From Paracoccus maritimus (lineage in GTDB: Bacteria; Pseudomonadota; Alphaproteobacteria; Rhodobacterales; Rhodobacteraceae): 64,000 bases of DNA. The number at the start of each line of letters is the position of its first letter. Position 1 is the first letter of the stretch. The stretch is from the NCBI RefSeq assembly GCF_025195095.1, contig NZ_JANAVZ010000002.1, positions 186,001-250,000 on the forward strand, given 5' to 3'. The translations under genes were made by a program, and so were the position numbers. The notes under the pieces are model-generated. The model searched no databases, was not told where the DNA came from, and saw only the letters and a program-made list of their open reading frames with translations. Below, piece after piece: positions 7,400 to 16,347 of this stretch.

Positions 7400-8539
7400 A
7401 TGACCATATTGACCGGCGACTTCGCAATCGACACGGGAGGCGCAGACCACCGATCGCAGATCGGTGTCGGCGCGGCCGGACGTGACGATTTGCCGGAAGA
7501 TGCCAAACTGTATCTGCGCCATGTCGAGCACGGAGAAACGATCCGCGCGCTGGCCCGAGAGGCAGGCTGCCATGCCTCGACGATCCTGCGGCGCATTCGC
7601 CGGTTCGAGGCACGTCGCGACGATCCGCTGGTCGATGGGGCATTGTCGGACCGTCCTGTGGACCCGGCAAGCATGGACGACCGCGCGGCGCTGCGCCTGT
7701 TGCGCCGGCTGGCCGAACCGGGCGCGGTTCTGGCTTGCGCCGAGGGGATGGAAAAGGCGATCGTCACCCGGGACGACATTCGCACTGCCGTTCTGGACCG
7801 CCACATGGCCGAGGATCTGGCGCTGCGGGGATGGGTCGTTCAAAGCGGGCAGGGCGGGCGCATCCGCAGATATGTTCTGGCCCCTGCCGGACGCGAGGCG
7901 CTGCGCCGGATGCTGCGTTCACCACGGCAGCGCGAAGCGGTGCCCGGACCCGCAGATTTCCGTCAGGCCAGTCCGGTGCAGGCTCAGCCAGTACAAGGCA
8001 TGGCCGAGGATCAGGCCGGATTCGAACACGCCGAACGTCACCGCATCCTCGAAGACCGCATGATTCAGGATCCCGATGACGGGCATCGCAGATCCGCGCG
8101 CGTCAATGTCGCGGAAAGCCCGCTGCTGCTGCTTGCCCGCCGGCGCGACCAGAACGGTCAGCCTTTCCTGTCCTCGGGAATGGTCGGGGCAGGCGAGCGG
8201 CTGCGCGAGGATTTCGAACTGGCGCAGATGGGACCGCGTGTCACCCAGAACTGGGATGGCTTCATGACCGCCGGGATCGACGTCTCACGCAACGGTGCGG
8301 GCTATCGCGGCGGCTCGGAATCCGCGCGCAATCGCGTTGCGTGTGCATTGCGAGAGTTGGGCCCAGGGATGGGCGACATCGTGCTGCGGGTCTGCTGCTT
8401 TCTGGAAGGGATCGAACTGACTGAAAGGCGTCTGGGCTGGTCGGCCCGATCGGGCAAGGTTGTTCTGCGTCTTGCCCTGATGCGCCTTGAGCGCCATTAT
8501 CAAGAAACCTACGGCACGGGTTTGCCCATGATCGGCTAG
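7400..8539 (+). CDS. DUF6456-like helix-turn-helix protein
   Basis: 379 residues from an ATG preceded by AAGGGAC. Residues 35-75 resemble a helix-turn-helix of the resolvase/Hin or sigma-like type (IRALAREAGCHASTILRRIRRFE). The C-terminal 170 residues (NVAESPLLLLARRRD to RLALMRLERHYQETYG) form the conserved part known, as I recall, as DUF6456 and shared with short phage-like regulators. It is therefore a likely DNA-binding regulator of unknown target. It is transcribed divergently from the DUF6477-like gene, and the two families often neighbour each other in this bacterial group (from memory). A clear terminator follows. Confidence 0.7.
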   Translation: MTILTGDFAIDTGGADHRSQIGVGAAGRDDLPEDAKLYLRHVEHGETIRALAREAGCHASTILRRIRRFEARRDDPLVDGALSDRPVDPASMDDRAALRLLRRLAEPGAVLACAEGMEKAIVTRDDIRTAVLDRHMAEDLALRGWVVQSGQGGRIRRYVLAPAGREALRRMLRSPRQREAVPGPADFRQASPVQAQPVQGMAEDQAGFEHAERHRILEDRMIQDPDDGHRRSARVNVAESPLLLLARRRDQNGQPFLSSGMVGAGERLREDFELAQMGPRVTQNWDGFMTAGIDVSRNGAGYRGGSESARNRVACALRELGPGMGDIVLRVCCFLEGIELTERRLGWSARSGKVVLRLALMRLERHYQETYGTGLPMIG

Positions 8540-8560
8540 GTATCACCGGGGATCGCGGTG

Positions 8561-8590
8561 AAAGGGATGCTGCAAACGGCATCCCTTTTC
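8561..8590 (+). terminator. intrinsic terminator after DUF6456-like gene
   Basis: A perfect 10-bp stem AAAGGGATGC / GCATCCCTTT with an 8-nt loop, followed by TTC, begins 21 bp after the stop codon. It isolates this gene from oxyR. Confidence 0.8.
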
Positions 8591-8672
8591 GATTCAGGTG
8601 CCGATTGCCAGGTACATGGGCGGCGCGATAAGTGATGCAAGCGCAGACTGCAGCATATGATCAGGTGGGTTT

Positions 8673-9572
8673 ATGAACATTACACTTCGCCAGCTGCGTT
8701 ATTTCCTGGCCCTGGCTGATCATGGGCATTTCACGCGCGCCGCCGAGGTGACCCATGTCAGTCAGCCAGCCCTGTCCATGCAGATCCGCGCGCTGGAGGA
8801 AATCGCCGGCGGCCCGTTGGTCGAACGCATAACGGGTGGCGTGGTTCTGACGCCGCGCGGTCGTGAACTGGCGGCCCATGCGCGCCGGGTGATGGCCGCG
8901 ATGGCGGGCCTGGAACAGGGGCTGCGGCAACCGGGCGAAGGCGGTCGGCTGATGCTGGGTATGATCCCGACGGTCGCGCCCTATCTGCTGCCCGAGGCAT
9001 TGCCGGTGCTGCGTGCAAGGGATGTCGGCCGCGATCTGCATCTGCGCGAGGCGCAGACAGACCGTCTGATGGACGAACTGGATTGCGGCCGTCTGGATGC
9101 CGTTGTGGTGGCAACCCCGCCCGAGGGCAGGGGTATGGTCGCGGCGCCGCTGTTCACTGATCGTTTTCTGCTGGCCGGCAGTGCCGCGCGGATCGCGCAG
9201 ATTCAGGGGCGCGCGGTTGCACCCAAGGAACTGGATCCCGGTCAGCTTCTGCTGCTGGATGAAGGGCATTGTCTGGGCGATCAGGCGCTGGAGGTGTGCG
9301 GACTGAACCGCCGGTCGAGCCATCTTGATCTGGGCGCCGCCTCGCTTTCGACGTTGTGCAGGTTGGCCGCGCAGGGCATGGGCCTGACATTCCTGCCGCA
9401 GATCGCGCTTCGTCAGGAAATTGCGGCAGCGCCTGGTCTGAGGGCTATCGCGTTTCCAGATCCACAACCCCTGCGCGAGGTTGTGTTGATCCGAAGGGCA
9501 TCGACGCCTGCCGAGGGGTGGTTTGATGAACTTGCCGACACGCTGCGCGCCGCCGCGCGAAACCTGATGTAG
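8673..9572 (+). CDS. oxyR: hydrogen peroxide-sensing LysR regulator OxyR
   Basis: 299 residues. The N-terminal winged HTH (1-60) is LysR type (QLRYFLALADHGHFTRAAEVTHVSQPALSMQIRALEE-like), followed by a substrate-binding-like domain. The redox signature LLLDEGHCLGDQALEVC places cysteines at residues 200 and 209, one position off the E. coli OxyR pair 199/208, so peroxide-driven disulfide switching is expected. OxyR activates catalase, peroxiredoxin and related genes. Its neighbour, a Prx5-type peroxiredoxin, is convergent rather than divergent, so regulation would act at that gene's distal promoter near 10200. Confidence 0.93.
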   Translation: MNITLRQLRYFLALADHGHFTRAAEVTHVSQPALSMQIRALEEIAGGPLVERITGGVVLTPRGRELAAHARRVMAAMAGLEQGLRQPGEGGRLMLGMIPTVAPYLLPEALPVLRARDVGRDLHLREAQTDRLMDELDCGRLDAVVVATPPEGRGMVAAPLFTDRFLLAGSAARIAQIQGRAVAPKELDPGQLLLLDEGHCLGDQALEVCGLNRRSSHLDLGAASLSTLCRLAAQGMGLTFLPQIALRQEIAAAPGLRAIAFPDPQPLREVVLIRRASTPAEGWFDELADTLRAAARNLM

Positions 9573-9581
9573 CCAAACGAA

Positions 9582-9602
9582 GGGCCGCGCCGGTCGCGGC
9601 CC
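9582..9602. terminator. hairpin between convergent oxyR and peroxiredoxin gene
   Basis: A perfect 8-bp G/C stem GGGCCGCG / CGCGGCCC with a 5-nt loop sits in the 46-bp gap between the two convergent stops. The T-run is weak on both strands, so it is a likely but imperfect bidirectional terminator. Confidence 0.55.
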
Positions 9603-9618
9603 CCCAATCTCTGCGTCC

Positions 9619-10191
9619 TCAGGCGGGCTCGGAGACGCGCGCGGTTTGCAGATAGCCCAGCACAGTCTCGGGCGAGGTCTCGCCGTAGGGGTCGTCCGCG
9701 CAATCGTCGCAACGCCCCGGTTCTTCGAACCATTTTTCTACGATGCCGTCGTTGATCACGGCGGCATAACGCCAGCTGCGCGCGCCGAAACCCAGATTGT
9801 CCTTGCGCACCAGCATGCCGACCTTTTCGGTGAACGATCCCGACCCGTCGGGAATGACCGTCACGTTCTGCAGTCCCTGTGCCTTCGCCCACTGGTTCAT
9901 CACGAAGCTGTCGTTGACGGACATGCAGTAGATCGCGTCGACCCCCAGTTCGCGCATCTGGTCGAACGCGAGATCGAAGCCCGGCAGCTGGTAGGTCGAG
10001 CAGGTCGGCGTGAAAGCACCCGGCAGCGAGAAAAGGACAACGCGCTTGCCGGCAAAATAATCCGCCGTCGTCATGTCCTGCCAGCGGAATGGGTTCGGCC
10101 CGCCCACCGATTCGTCGCGGACCCGAGTCCTGAACGTCACCTGGGGAAGTGTGCTGCCAATCTTCATCCTGATATTCCTATACATCTGCAT
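9619..10191 (-). CDS. peroxiredoxin, Prx5/redoxin family
   Basis: 190 residues from an ATG preceded by GGGGAGGAG; longer in-frame starts lack a ribosome site. The peroxidatic site PGAFTPTCSTYQLPGF carries the catalytic Cys with the conserved Thr and Pro, and DSFVMNQWAKAQG is also typical of the Prx5 family. A second Cys pair near the C-terminus (RCDDCADDP) is an extension that could act in resolving or metal binding. It reduces H2O2 and alkyl hydroperoxides in the cytosol using thioredoxin, glutaredoxin or glutathione. Its position beside oxyR supports an oxidative-stress role. It is divergent from lipA. Confidence 0.9.
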   Translation of the reverse strand: MQMYRNIRMKIGSTLPQVTFRTRVRDESVGGPNPFRWQDMTTADYFAGKRVVLFSLPGAFTPTCSTYQLPGFDLAFDQMRELGVDAIYCMSVNDSFVMNQWAKAQGLQNVTVIPDGSGSFTEKVGMLVRKDNLGFGARSWRYAAVINDGIVEKWFEEPGRCDDCADDPYGETSPETVLGYLQTARVSEPA

Positions 10192-10313
10192 TGTCTCCTC
10201 CCCTCGTCCCATGCCGCGATGCAGCGTAGGGAATGCACATGCAGCATGCCGCGTGGCGTTGATCAAGCCCCGGTTTGGGATTAGATAGAACGAAACTCAG
10301 CGAAAGGTCGGAC

Positions 10314-11273
10314 ATGACCGAGATCACCGCGCCGCAACTGCCCCGTCTTCGCCATCCCGAAAAGGCACATCGGCCCGATCAGGCGCAGCCGAAAAAGCCA
10401 GACTGGATCCGCGTGAAGGCGCCGGTCAGCGAAGGCTACAAGCGCACGCGCGATATCATGCAGGAACATCGCCTTTTGACGGTCTGCGAAGAGGCGGGCT
10501 GCCCGAATGTCGGCGAATGCTGGAGCCAGGGTCACGCGACCATGATGATCATGGGCGAGATCTGCACGCGCGGCTGCACGTTTTGCAACGTCTCGACGGG
10601 GCGCCCGAATGAGCTGGACGTGTTCGAACCCGGCCGCGTTGCGCATGCGGTCCAGAAGCTGGGCTTGAACCATGTCGTCATCACCAGTGTGGACCGTGAC
10701 GATCTGGACGATGGCGGGGCCGAGCATTTCGCCCAGACGATCCGCGCGATCCGCCATCGCAGCCCCGATTCGACGATCGAGGTGCTGACCCCCGACTTCC
10801 TGAAATCCAGGCCGGGCTCTCTGGAAATGGTGGTCGAAGCACGCCCGGATGTCTTCAACCACAATCTTGAAACGGTGCCGGGGCTTTATCCCACAGTTCG
10901 GCCGGGTGCGCGGTATTTCCATTCCCTGCGGCTGCTGCAGCGGGTCAAGGAACTGGATCCGTCGATGTTCACCAAGTCGGGCATCATGGTCGGACTGGGC
11001 GAGGATCGTCAGGGTGTCCTGCAGGTCATGGACGACATGCGCGCCGCCGATGTGGATTTCATGACCATCGGGCAGTATTTGCAGCCAAGCCCCAAACATC
11101 ACCGCGTGGATCGCTTCGTGGCGCCCGACGAGTTCGCGAACTATGAAAAATCCGCCTACGGCAAGGGGTTCCTGATGGTTTCCGCGACCCCGCTGACGCG
11201 CTCGTCCTATCATGCCGGCGACGATTTCGCGCAGTTGCGCGCCGCGCGGCTGGCCAAGCTGGGCTTGGCCTGA
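10314..11273 (+). CDS. lipA: lipoyl synthase LipA
   Basis: 319 residues. The auxiliary 4Fe-4S cluster motif [12 protein letters not shown] and the radical-SAM motif CTRGCTFC are intact, and the C-terminal serine region ([11 protein letters not shown]) is present. LipA inserts two sulfurs into protein-bound octanoyl groups of 2-oxoacid dehydrogenases and the glycine cleavage H protein, consuming its auxiliary cluster. The ATG at 10314 is chosen because it aligns with the family; an upstream frame adds 13 residues. The gene stands alone, with lipB not adjacent and a tRNA gene downstream. Confidence 0.95.
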   Translation: MTEITAPQLPRLRHPEKAHRPDQAQPKKPDWIRVKAPVSEGYKRTRDIMQEHRLLTVCEEAGCPNVGECWSQGHATMMIMGEICTRGCTFCNVSTGRPNELDVFEPGRVAHAVQKLGLNHVVITSVDRDDLDDGGAEHFAQTIRAIRHRSPDSTIEVLTPDFLKSRPGSLEMVVEARPDVFNHNLETVPGLYPTVRPGARYFHSLRLLQRVKELDPSMFTKSGIMVGLGEDRQGVLQVMDDMRAADVDFMTIGQYLQPSPKHHRVDRFVAPDEFANYEKSAYGKGFLMVSATPLTRSSYHAGDDFAQLRAARLAKLGLA

Positions 11274-11475
11274 AGCAGGCTGTCGCATGCCTGCCGCGCG
11301 CTTGGGTCGGTTGATGTGAAACGCGCATCTGACCTCTTGCAAAACGGCGCGCTGCGGCTTAGGCGAAGGTCATACATCGACGACCGGTTCGGTGGGTTCG
11401 TGGGGCACAAGCCTTTTGCTTTCCCTGATCACGGCGTTGATATGATTGCCACGTTTGCGCGGCGATCCACCCGGT

Positions 11476-11559
11476 GCGGGTGTGGCGGAATGGTAGACGC
11501 GAGGGTCTCAAACACCCTTTCCGCAAGGAGTGTCGGTTCGAGTCCGACCACCCGCACCA
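11476..11559 (+). tRNA. tRNA-Leu (anticodon CAA)
   Basis: An 84-nt cloverleaf. The acceptor stem is GCGGGTG / CACCCGC followed by discriminator A and encoded CCA. The anticodon stem AGGGT / ACCCT bears loop CTCAAAC, so the anticodon is CAA, reading UUG. A long variable arm typical of tRNA-Leu and the T loop TTCGAGTC with stem GTCGG / CCGAC are present. It lies alone between lipA and trpA. Confidence 0.95.
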
Positions 11560-11614
11560 ATTTCAAGTCCTTTAACTGAAGCTGTCCTGCGCCAACGGAT
11601 TGCGCCACAAGACC

Positions 11615-11636
11615 GCGGCTGCGGATTTGCAGCCGC
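11615..11636. terminator. hairpin between tRNA-Leu and trpA
   Basis: A perfect 8-bp stem GCGGCTGC / GCAGCCGC with a 6-nt loop lies 55 nt after the tRNA and 85 nt past the end of convergent trpA. It has no T-run, so termination is only possible, not clear. Confidence 0.35.
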
Positions 11637-11720
11637 CTGCCGAGATCGCGCGGGCATTCATGCAGGATCATGGGCCGATCCGACAGATCGGCGACCCATC
11701 TGAACCAAAGCGCCTTGTGG

Positions 11721-12518
11721 TTATCCGCGATGCGCCCCGGCAGCCAGATCGCGGACGAAATCCAGGATCTCGGGGACCGGACGACATTCGCCGATCAGTT
11801 TAACGATGGCGCTGCCGACGACGCAGCCATCGGCGACCGAGGCGACCTGTTCGGCGGCTTCCGGGGTCGAGATGCCGAACCCGACCACCACCGGCAGCTT
11901 CGCGGCCTTCTGGATGCGCGCGACCTCGGGGGCGACCTCTGCTGCATCTGCGGCGGGGCCGCCGGTGATGCCCGTGACGCTGACGTAATAGACAAAGCCG
12001 CTGGTGTTCTTGACCACGGCGGGCAGACGCCGGTCGTCGGTGGTGGGCGTTGCCAGACGGATGAAGTTCAACCCGGCGCGGCCTGCGGGAATGCAGAGTT
12101 CGTCGTCTTCCTCGGGCGGCAGATCGACCACGATCAACCCGTCCACGCCGGCCTCGACAGCGTCTTTCAGGAACTGATCGACACCGCCGTCGCGCGCATA
12201 GATGGGATTGTAATATCCCATCAACACGACCGGCGTCTCGTTGTCCTGCTTGCGGAACGCGCGCAGCATGTCCAGCGTGCGGGATACGCTGCCGCCCTGC
12301 GCCAGGGCCCGCTGACCGGCCGCCTGAATGGTCGGACCGTCCGCCATCGGATCGGTGAACGGCATCCCCAGCTCGATGATATCGACGCCTGCGGCCGGCA
12401 GTCCGGACATGATCTCAAGCGCAGTCGCGTCGTCGGGATCAGATGCCATCATGTAGGCCACGAAGGCTTTCTTTCCCTCGGCCTGCAACGCCGCGAAACG
12501 CTTGTCGATTCTGGTCAT
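11721..12518 (-). CDS. trpA: tryptophan synthase alpha subunit
   Basis: 265 residues. The catalytic Glu lies in [11 protein letters not shown] and the catalytic Asp in the same stretch (TDPMADGP). The active-site loop ITGGPAADA and the phosphate-binding GFGIST and GSAIVK motifs are present. It cleaves indole-3-glycerol phosphate and channels indole to TrpB. The ATG at 12518 (MTRIDKRF) is favoured over an upstream start. trpB is not adjacent; the gene is alone and divergent from ychF, so the trp genes are split in this genome. Confidence 0.95.
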   Translation of the reverse strand: MTRIDKRFAALQAEGKKAFVAYMMASDPDDATALEIMSGLPAAGVDIIELGMPFTDPMADGPTIQAAGQRALAQGGSVSRTLDMLRAFRKQDNETPVVLMGYYNPIYARDGGVDQFLKDAVEAGVDGLIVVDLPPEEDDELCIPAGRAGLNFIRLATPTTDDRRLPAVVKNTSGFVYYVSVTGITGGPAADAAEVAPEVARIQKAAKLPVVVGFGISTPEAAEQVASVADGCVVGSAIVKLIGECRPVPEILDFVRDLAAGAHRG

Positions 12519-12641
12519 GTCCGTCCCCGTCTTCCGTTGCCTCAGCACTAGCCTTGATGACCGCCATGCGCAATCCGGGCAGGCTGGACTTGGCGCCGCA
12601 TGGGGCCTAAGTAGCGGCGAAATTCAGGAAAGGGTGCGATC

Positions 12642-13739
12642 ATGGGCTTTCGGATGGGAATTGTCGGGCTGCCGAATGTGGGCAAGTCCACGCTGTTCAA
12701 TGCGCTGACCAGAACCGCCGCCGCACAGGCCGCCAATTTTCCCTTCTGTACGATCGAGCCGAATGTGGGCGAGGTGGCCGTGCCCGACCCGCGCCTTGAC
12801 AGGCTGGCCGGGATCGCGGGCAGCAAGCAGATCATCCCGACGCGGATCACCTTTGTCGATATCGCGGGTCTGGTGAAGGGCGCCAGCAAGGGCGAAGGGC
12901 TGGGCAACCAGTTCCTGGCCAATATCCGCGAAGTCGATGCCATCGCCCATGTGCTGCGCTGCTTCGAGGATGGCGACGTCACCCATGTCGAGGGGCGCGT
13001 CGACCCCATCGCGGATGCCGAGGTGATTGAAACCGAGCTGATGATCGCCGACATGGAATCGGTCGAACGTCGTCTGGCCAATCTGGCGCGCAAGCTGAAG
13101 GGCGGCGACAAGGAGGCCGCTGAGCAACAGGACCTGCTGAAGCGCGCCCTTGCCGCGCTGGAAAACGGTCAACCTGCCCGAACGGTGGACATCGCCGAGG
13201 ATGAGCGCAAGACGTGGAATATGCTGCAACTGCTGACGTCCAAGCCGGTGCTGTATGTCTGCAATGTGGCCGAGGACGAGGCCGCCAAGGGCAATGCCCT
13301 GTCCGACAAGGTTGCAGAGATGGCCAAGGCGCAGGGCGCGGGCCATGTCGTGATATCGGCCAGGATCGAGGAAGAGATTAGCCAGCTTGAGGCCGAAGAG
13401 GCCCAGATGTTCCTGGGAGAGATGGGGCTGGACGAAGCCGGGCTGGATCGGCTGATCCGCGCTGGCTATGATCTGCTGGGTTTGCAGACCTATTTCACCG
13501 TCGGCCCGAAAGAGGCCCGCGCCTGGACGATCACCAAGGGCACGCTTGCTCCGCAGGCTGCGGGCGTGATTCACGGCGATTTCGAAAAGGGCTTCATCCG
13601 CGCGGAAACCGTGGCCTATGACGATTACATCTCGGGCAATGGCGAGGCGGGCGCGCGCGAGGCAGGCAAGCTGCGGGTCGAGGGCAAGTCCTACGAGGTC
13701 AAGGACGGCGATGTCCTGCACTTCCTGTTCAACGCCTGA
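12642..13739 (+). CDS. ychF: redox-regulated ATPase YchF (Obg family)
   Basis: 365 residues. G1 is GLPNVGKST near the N-terminus, followed by G3 DIAGLVKGASKGEGLG and a non-canonical G4 that explains the preference for ATP over GTP. A coiled-coil insert (about 125-195, rich in E/A/K) and a C-terminal TGS domain are present (FTVGPKEARAWTI and the C-terminal KDGDVLHFLFN). YchF binds ribosomes and influences translation and oxidative stress responses. It is monocistronic, divergent from trpA, and ends at a strong terminator. Confidence 0.95.
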   Translation: MGFRMGIVGLPNVGKSTLFNALTRTAAAQAANFPFCTIEPNVGEVAVPDPRLDRLAGIAGSKQIIPTRITFVDIAGLVKGASKGEGLGNQFLANIREVDAIAHVLRCFEDGDVTHVEGRVDPIADAEVIETELMIADMESVERRLANLARKLKGGDKEAAEQQDLLKRALAALENGQPARTVDIAEDERKTWNMLQLLTSKPVLYVCNVAEDEAAKGNALSDKVAEMAKAQGAGHVVISARIEEEISQLEAEEAQMFLGEMGLDEAGLDRLIRAGYDLLGLQTYFTVGPKEARAWTITKGTLAPQAAGVIHGDFEKGFIRAETVAYDDYISGNGEAGAREAGKLRVEGKSYEVKDGDVLHFLFNA

Positions 13740-13764
13740 ACCGCAGCGGCAAGGCGCGAACTGA

Positions 13765-13790
13765 AAAGGCCGGGCAATCGCCCGGCCTTT
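13765..13790. terminator. bidirectional intrinsic terminator between ychF and the BI-1 gene
   Basis: A perfect 11-bp stem AAAGGCCGGGC / GCCCGGCCTTT with a 4-nt loop lies between two convergent genes. The A-run on one side and T-run on the other allow termination in both directions. Confidence 0.85.
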
Positions 13791-13815
13791 CGCATCCTGC
13801 CACGGGCTCAGACGA

Positions 13816-14562
13816 TCACTCGCGGTTACCCATGAATTGCAGAAGGAACATGAACAGGTTCAGGAAGTCCAGATACAGGCGCAGTGCGCCCATGATCGCG
13901 GTCTTGCCGATGAAGTCCTTGTCCGAACCGGCCATCTGCAGATAGGTGTTCTTGATGTTCTGCGTGTCATAGGCGGTCAGGCCCGCAAAGATCAGCACGC
14001 CCAGGATCGAGATCGCGAACTGCATCGCCGAGCTTTGCAGGAAGATGTTCACGATCGAGGCGACGATCAGGCCGATCACCCCCATGATCAGGAAGCTGCC
14101 CCATCCCGAGATGTCCTTCTTGGTGGTATAGCCCCACAGCGACAGACCCGCGAAGGCGATCGCCGTCACAAGGAAGGTCTGCACGATCGAGAACGGCGTA
14201 TAGACCAGAAAGATCGAGCTGATCGACAGGCCCATCAGCGCCGCGAAGGCGTAGAACATGAACGTCGCGCCCTGCACCGACAGGCGGTTCATCGCCGCGC
14301 CGAACGCGAACACCATCAGCAGCGGGGCAAACATGATCACCCATTTCAGCGGCGAGGCATAGATCGCCATGCCAAGCTGGGTCAGCTGCCCGCTTGCATC
14401 GACGGCAGCCGTGCTGATGCCGTAGGCTGCGACGGCGGTCACACCCATGCCGACCGCCATCAGCCCATAAACCTTGTTCATGTAGGCCCGCAGGCCTTCG
14501 TCAACGGCCGCGCTGCGGCTGCCAACGCCCTGCGCGGTTCGGTATGTGTTGTAATCTGCCAT
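13816..14562 (-). CDS. Bax inhibitor-1 / YccA family membrane protein
   Basis: 248 residues from an ATG with GAGGGAGA upstream. A soluble N-terminus of about 25 residues (MADYNTYRTAQG) is followed by seven hydrophobic segments, among them YGLMAVGMGVTAVAAYGI, WVIMFAPLLMVFAFG and FLIMGVIGLIVASIVNIF. A C-terminal loop ends in LRLYLDFLNLFMFLLQFMG, the BI-1 signature with its conserved Asp. These inner-membrane proteins are proposed pH-sensitive cation leak channels or FtsH modulators; the bacterial role is not established. It appears monocistronic. Confidence 0.9.
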   Translation of the reverse strand: MADYNTYRTAQGVGSRSAAVDEGLRAYMNKVYGLMAVGMGVTAVAAYGISTAAVDASGQLTQLGMAIYASPLKWVIMFAPLLMVFAFGAAMNRLSVQGATFMFYAFAALMGLSISSIFLVYTPFSIVQTFLVTAIAFAGLSLWGYTTKKDISGWGSFLIMGVIGLIVASIVNIFLQSSAMQFAISILGVLIFAGLTAYDTQNIKNTYLQMAGSDKDFIGKTAIMGALRLYLDFLNLFMFLLQFMGNRE

Positions 14563-14668
14563 CAATGTCTCCCTCTCAGGCGTTGCGGGCAATGCCCCTG
14601 CATATGCGAACCATATTGGCAGGCTGACGCCCCGTTTCAATGCCGAAACGATGCCCGGACCGCGCATT

Positions 14669-15637
14669 TCACATGGTTATCACGATCTTTCCAACCGATT
14701 TCCGGCTGCGCAGCAGCTGATAGGCTTCGGACAGCCGCTCCAGCGGCAGAACCTGACCGGCGACAGGCGCCAGACGGCCGTTTTCGAACATCCGCAGCAG
14801 GTCGTCCACGCTTGTCCTGATGGCTTGCGGATCCAGTTGACGATAGCCACCCCAATAAAATCCGTGAATCGCGATGTTCTTGACCAGTGCGTGGTTCAAG
14901 GGCAGTGCGGATGGCTTGCCCCCGGCAAATCCGATCACCAGAAACCTGCCGCCGCGCCGCAGGGCGCCGAACGCCTGCAGTCCTGCCGTGTCGCCGACCG
15001 GGTCATAGACGACATCTACGCCTCCCAGCTCCCTCAGCGCCGACTTCAGATCCGGGCAGTTCGTGCTGTCGATCACATCAGCGGCACCGGCGGCACGCAC
15101 CGTTTCCAGGCGTTCGGGGCCGCGGGCGATCCCGATGACGCGGGCGCCAAGCGCGTGACCGATTTCGACCGCCGTCAGGCCGACGCCGCCCGCGGCCCCC
15201 AGCACGGCCAGCGTCTCGCCTTCGCGCAGTCCTGCGCGCATTGTCAACGCCAGGTGGCTGGTGCCGTAGGCGACCAGAAAGCCCGCCGCCTGCTCGAAAC
15301 TCATTCGGTCCGGAATGACATGGCAGGCCACGGAAGGCACGGCGATCACCTCGGCCAGTGTCCCGGGAAACGACACCGCCACGCGGTCCCCGACAGACAG
15401 GCCGCTGGATGAGGGTGCGTCGATCACCTCGCCCGCGCCTTCCAGCCCGGCGACGAACGGGGCGTCTTGCGGTTCCTGATACTGTCCTTTCGCCTTCAGC
15501 AGATCGGCAAAGTTCAACGCGCCCGCCCGCATGCGCACAAGAACCTTTCCATCTGCAGACCGCGGTGCGGGATGGCGCAGGACGACAGGGTCCTGACCCA
15601 GCGCCTCGACGCGGGCGATTCGTATCTGCTCAGTCAT
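14669..15637 (-). CDS. NADPH:quinone oxidoreductase, zinc-independent MDR family
   Basis: 322 residues. A GroES-like N-terminal domain (ALNFADLLKAKGQYQ, FVAGLEGAGEV) and a Rossmann domain with LGAAGGVGLTAVEIGHALGA for NADPH are visible. No zinc-site cysteines are seen, as expected for quinone reductase-like MDR proteins. The C-terminal motif GKIVITM is typical. The ATG at 15637 follows GGAGATC; a GTG one codon earlier is possible. It probably reduces quinones or other electrophilic enones. No operon partner is evident. Confidence 0.88.
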   Translation of the reverse strand: MTEQIRIARVEALGQDPVVLRHPAPRSADGKVLVRMRAGALNFADLLKAKGQYQEPQDAPFVAGLEGAGEVIDAPSSSGLSVGDRVAVSFPGTLAEVIAVPSVACHVIPDRMSFEQAAGFLVAYGTSHLALTMRAGLREGETLAVLGAAGGVGLTAVEIGHALGARVIGIARGPERLETVRAAGAADVIDSTNCPDLKSALRELGGVDVVYDPVGDTAGLQAFGALRRGGRFLVIGFAGGKPSALPLNHALVKNIAIHGFYWGGYRQLDPQAIRTSVDDLLRMFENGRLAPVAGQVLPLERLSEAYQLLRSRKSVGKIVITM

Positions 15638-15815
15638 CACGATCTCCGGAAAAATAAGACAATGAGTTCACCTGCTTGGCCTGTTCATCCCAAAGCTGCA
15701 CAAAGCGCAATACGACACCTGTCTTTTTGGTCAGAAACGATCCAGTTAACCATGTTGACACTCGATAATTGCGGCGGCTTGGGCTACTGCCTCTTTAGAT
15801 TGAATGGGGTTAACG

Positions 15816-16175
15816 ATGAAACACGGTGTAGATGTTCATGTTGGTAAGCGTATCCGTCATCGTCGCTGGATGATCGGAATGACGCAACAGCAACTGGCCG
15901 ACAAGGTCGGTATCAAATTTCAGCAGATTCAGAAATACGAAACCGGAATGAACCGTGTTTCCGCGTCCCGCCTTTGGGATATCGCGCGGGCGGTGGATGT
16001 TCCGGTCAGCTTCTTTTTCGAAGGTTTGCACGAAGGCGAGATTGAGGCCGCGGTCGAGGGTGACATCCTGGCCGATAAAGAAGCACTGCAGTTGGTTCGC
16101 GCCTATTACGCGATGCCCGCGGCGCAGCGCCGCCAGATCTTCGAACTGGCGCGGGTTCTTTCGGACGCCGCCTAA
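15816..16175 (+). CDS. XRE-family helix-turn-helix regulator
   Basis: 119 residues. Residues 9-65 are a Cro/C1-type HTH (VGKRIRHRRWMIGMTQQQLADKVGIKFQQIQKYETG), followed by a helical C-terminal part (ALQLVRAYYAMPAAQRRQIFELARVL). Near-identical N-termini occur across alphaproteobacteria (from memory), so it is a widely kept chromosomal regulator, not a phage repressor. A TTGACA element lies at 15755-15760 in the upstream spacer. An in-frame ATG at 15804 is an alternative start. The targets are unknown. Confidence 0.85.
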   Translation: MKHGVDVHVGKRIRHRRWMIGMTQQQLADKVGIKFQQIQKYETGMNRVSASRLWDIARAVDVPVSFFFEGLHEGEIEAAVEGDILADKEALQLVRAYYAMPAAQRRQIFELARVLSDAA

Positions 16176-16347
16176 ACACACGCTGATCCGGCCGACCACG
16201 ACAGTGGCTCGGCGGGATTGTCTTTGGCGCATTGGCGTCAGCTTTCCCTGAACAGAGTGGTTTTCTGTGCCTGCGGCCACTGGCAGGCGCGATAACTTGC
16301 CGCTAGACCTGCCGGTAACGGATCACCACGGGCGGCGGGGGACAGCG

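Noticed and set aside
10259..10266. TTGATCAA upstream of lipA as an FNR site
   Set aside because: The two half sites abut with no 4-bp centre, so spacing does not fit FNR or CRP binding.
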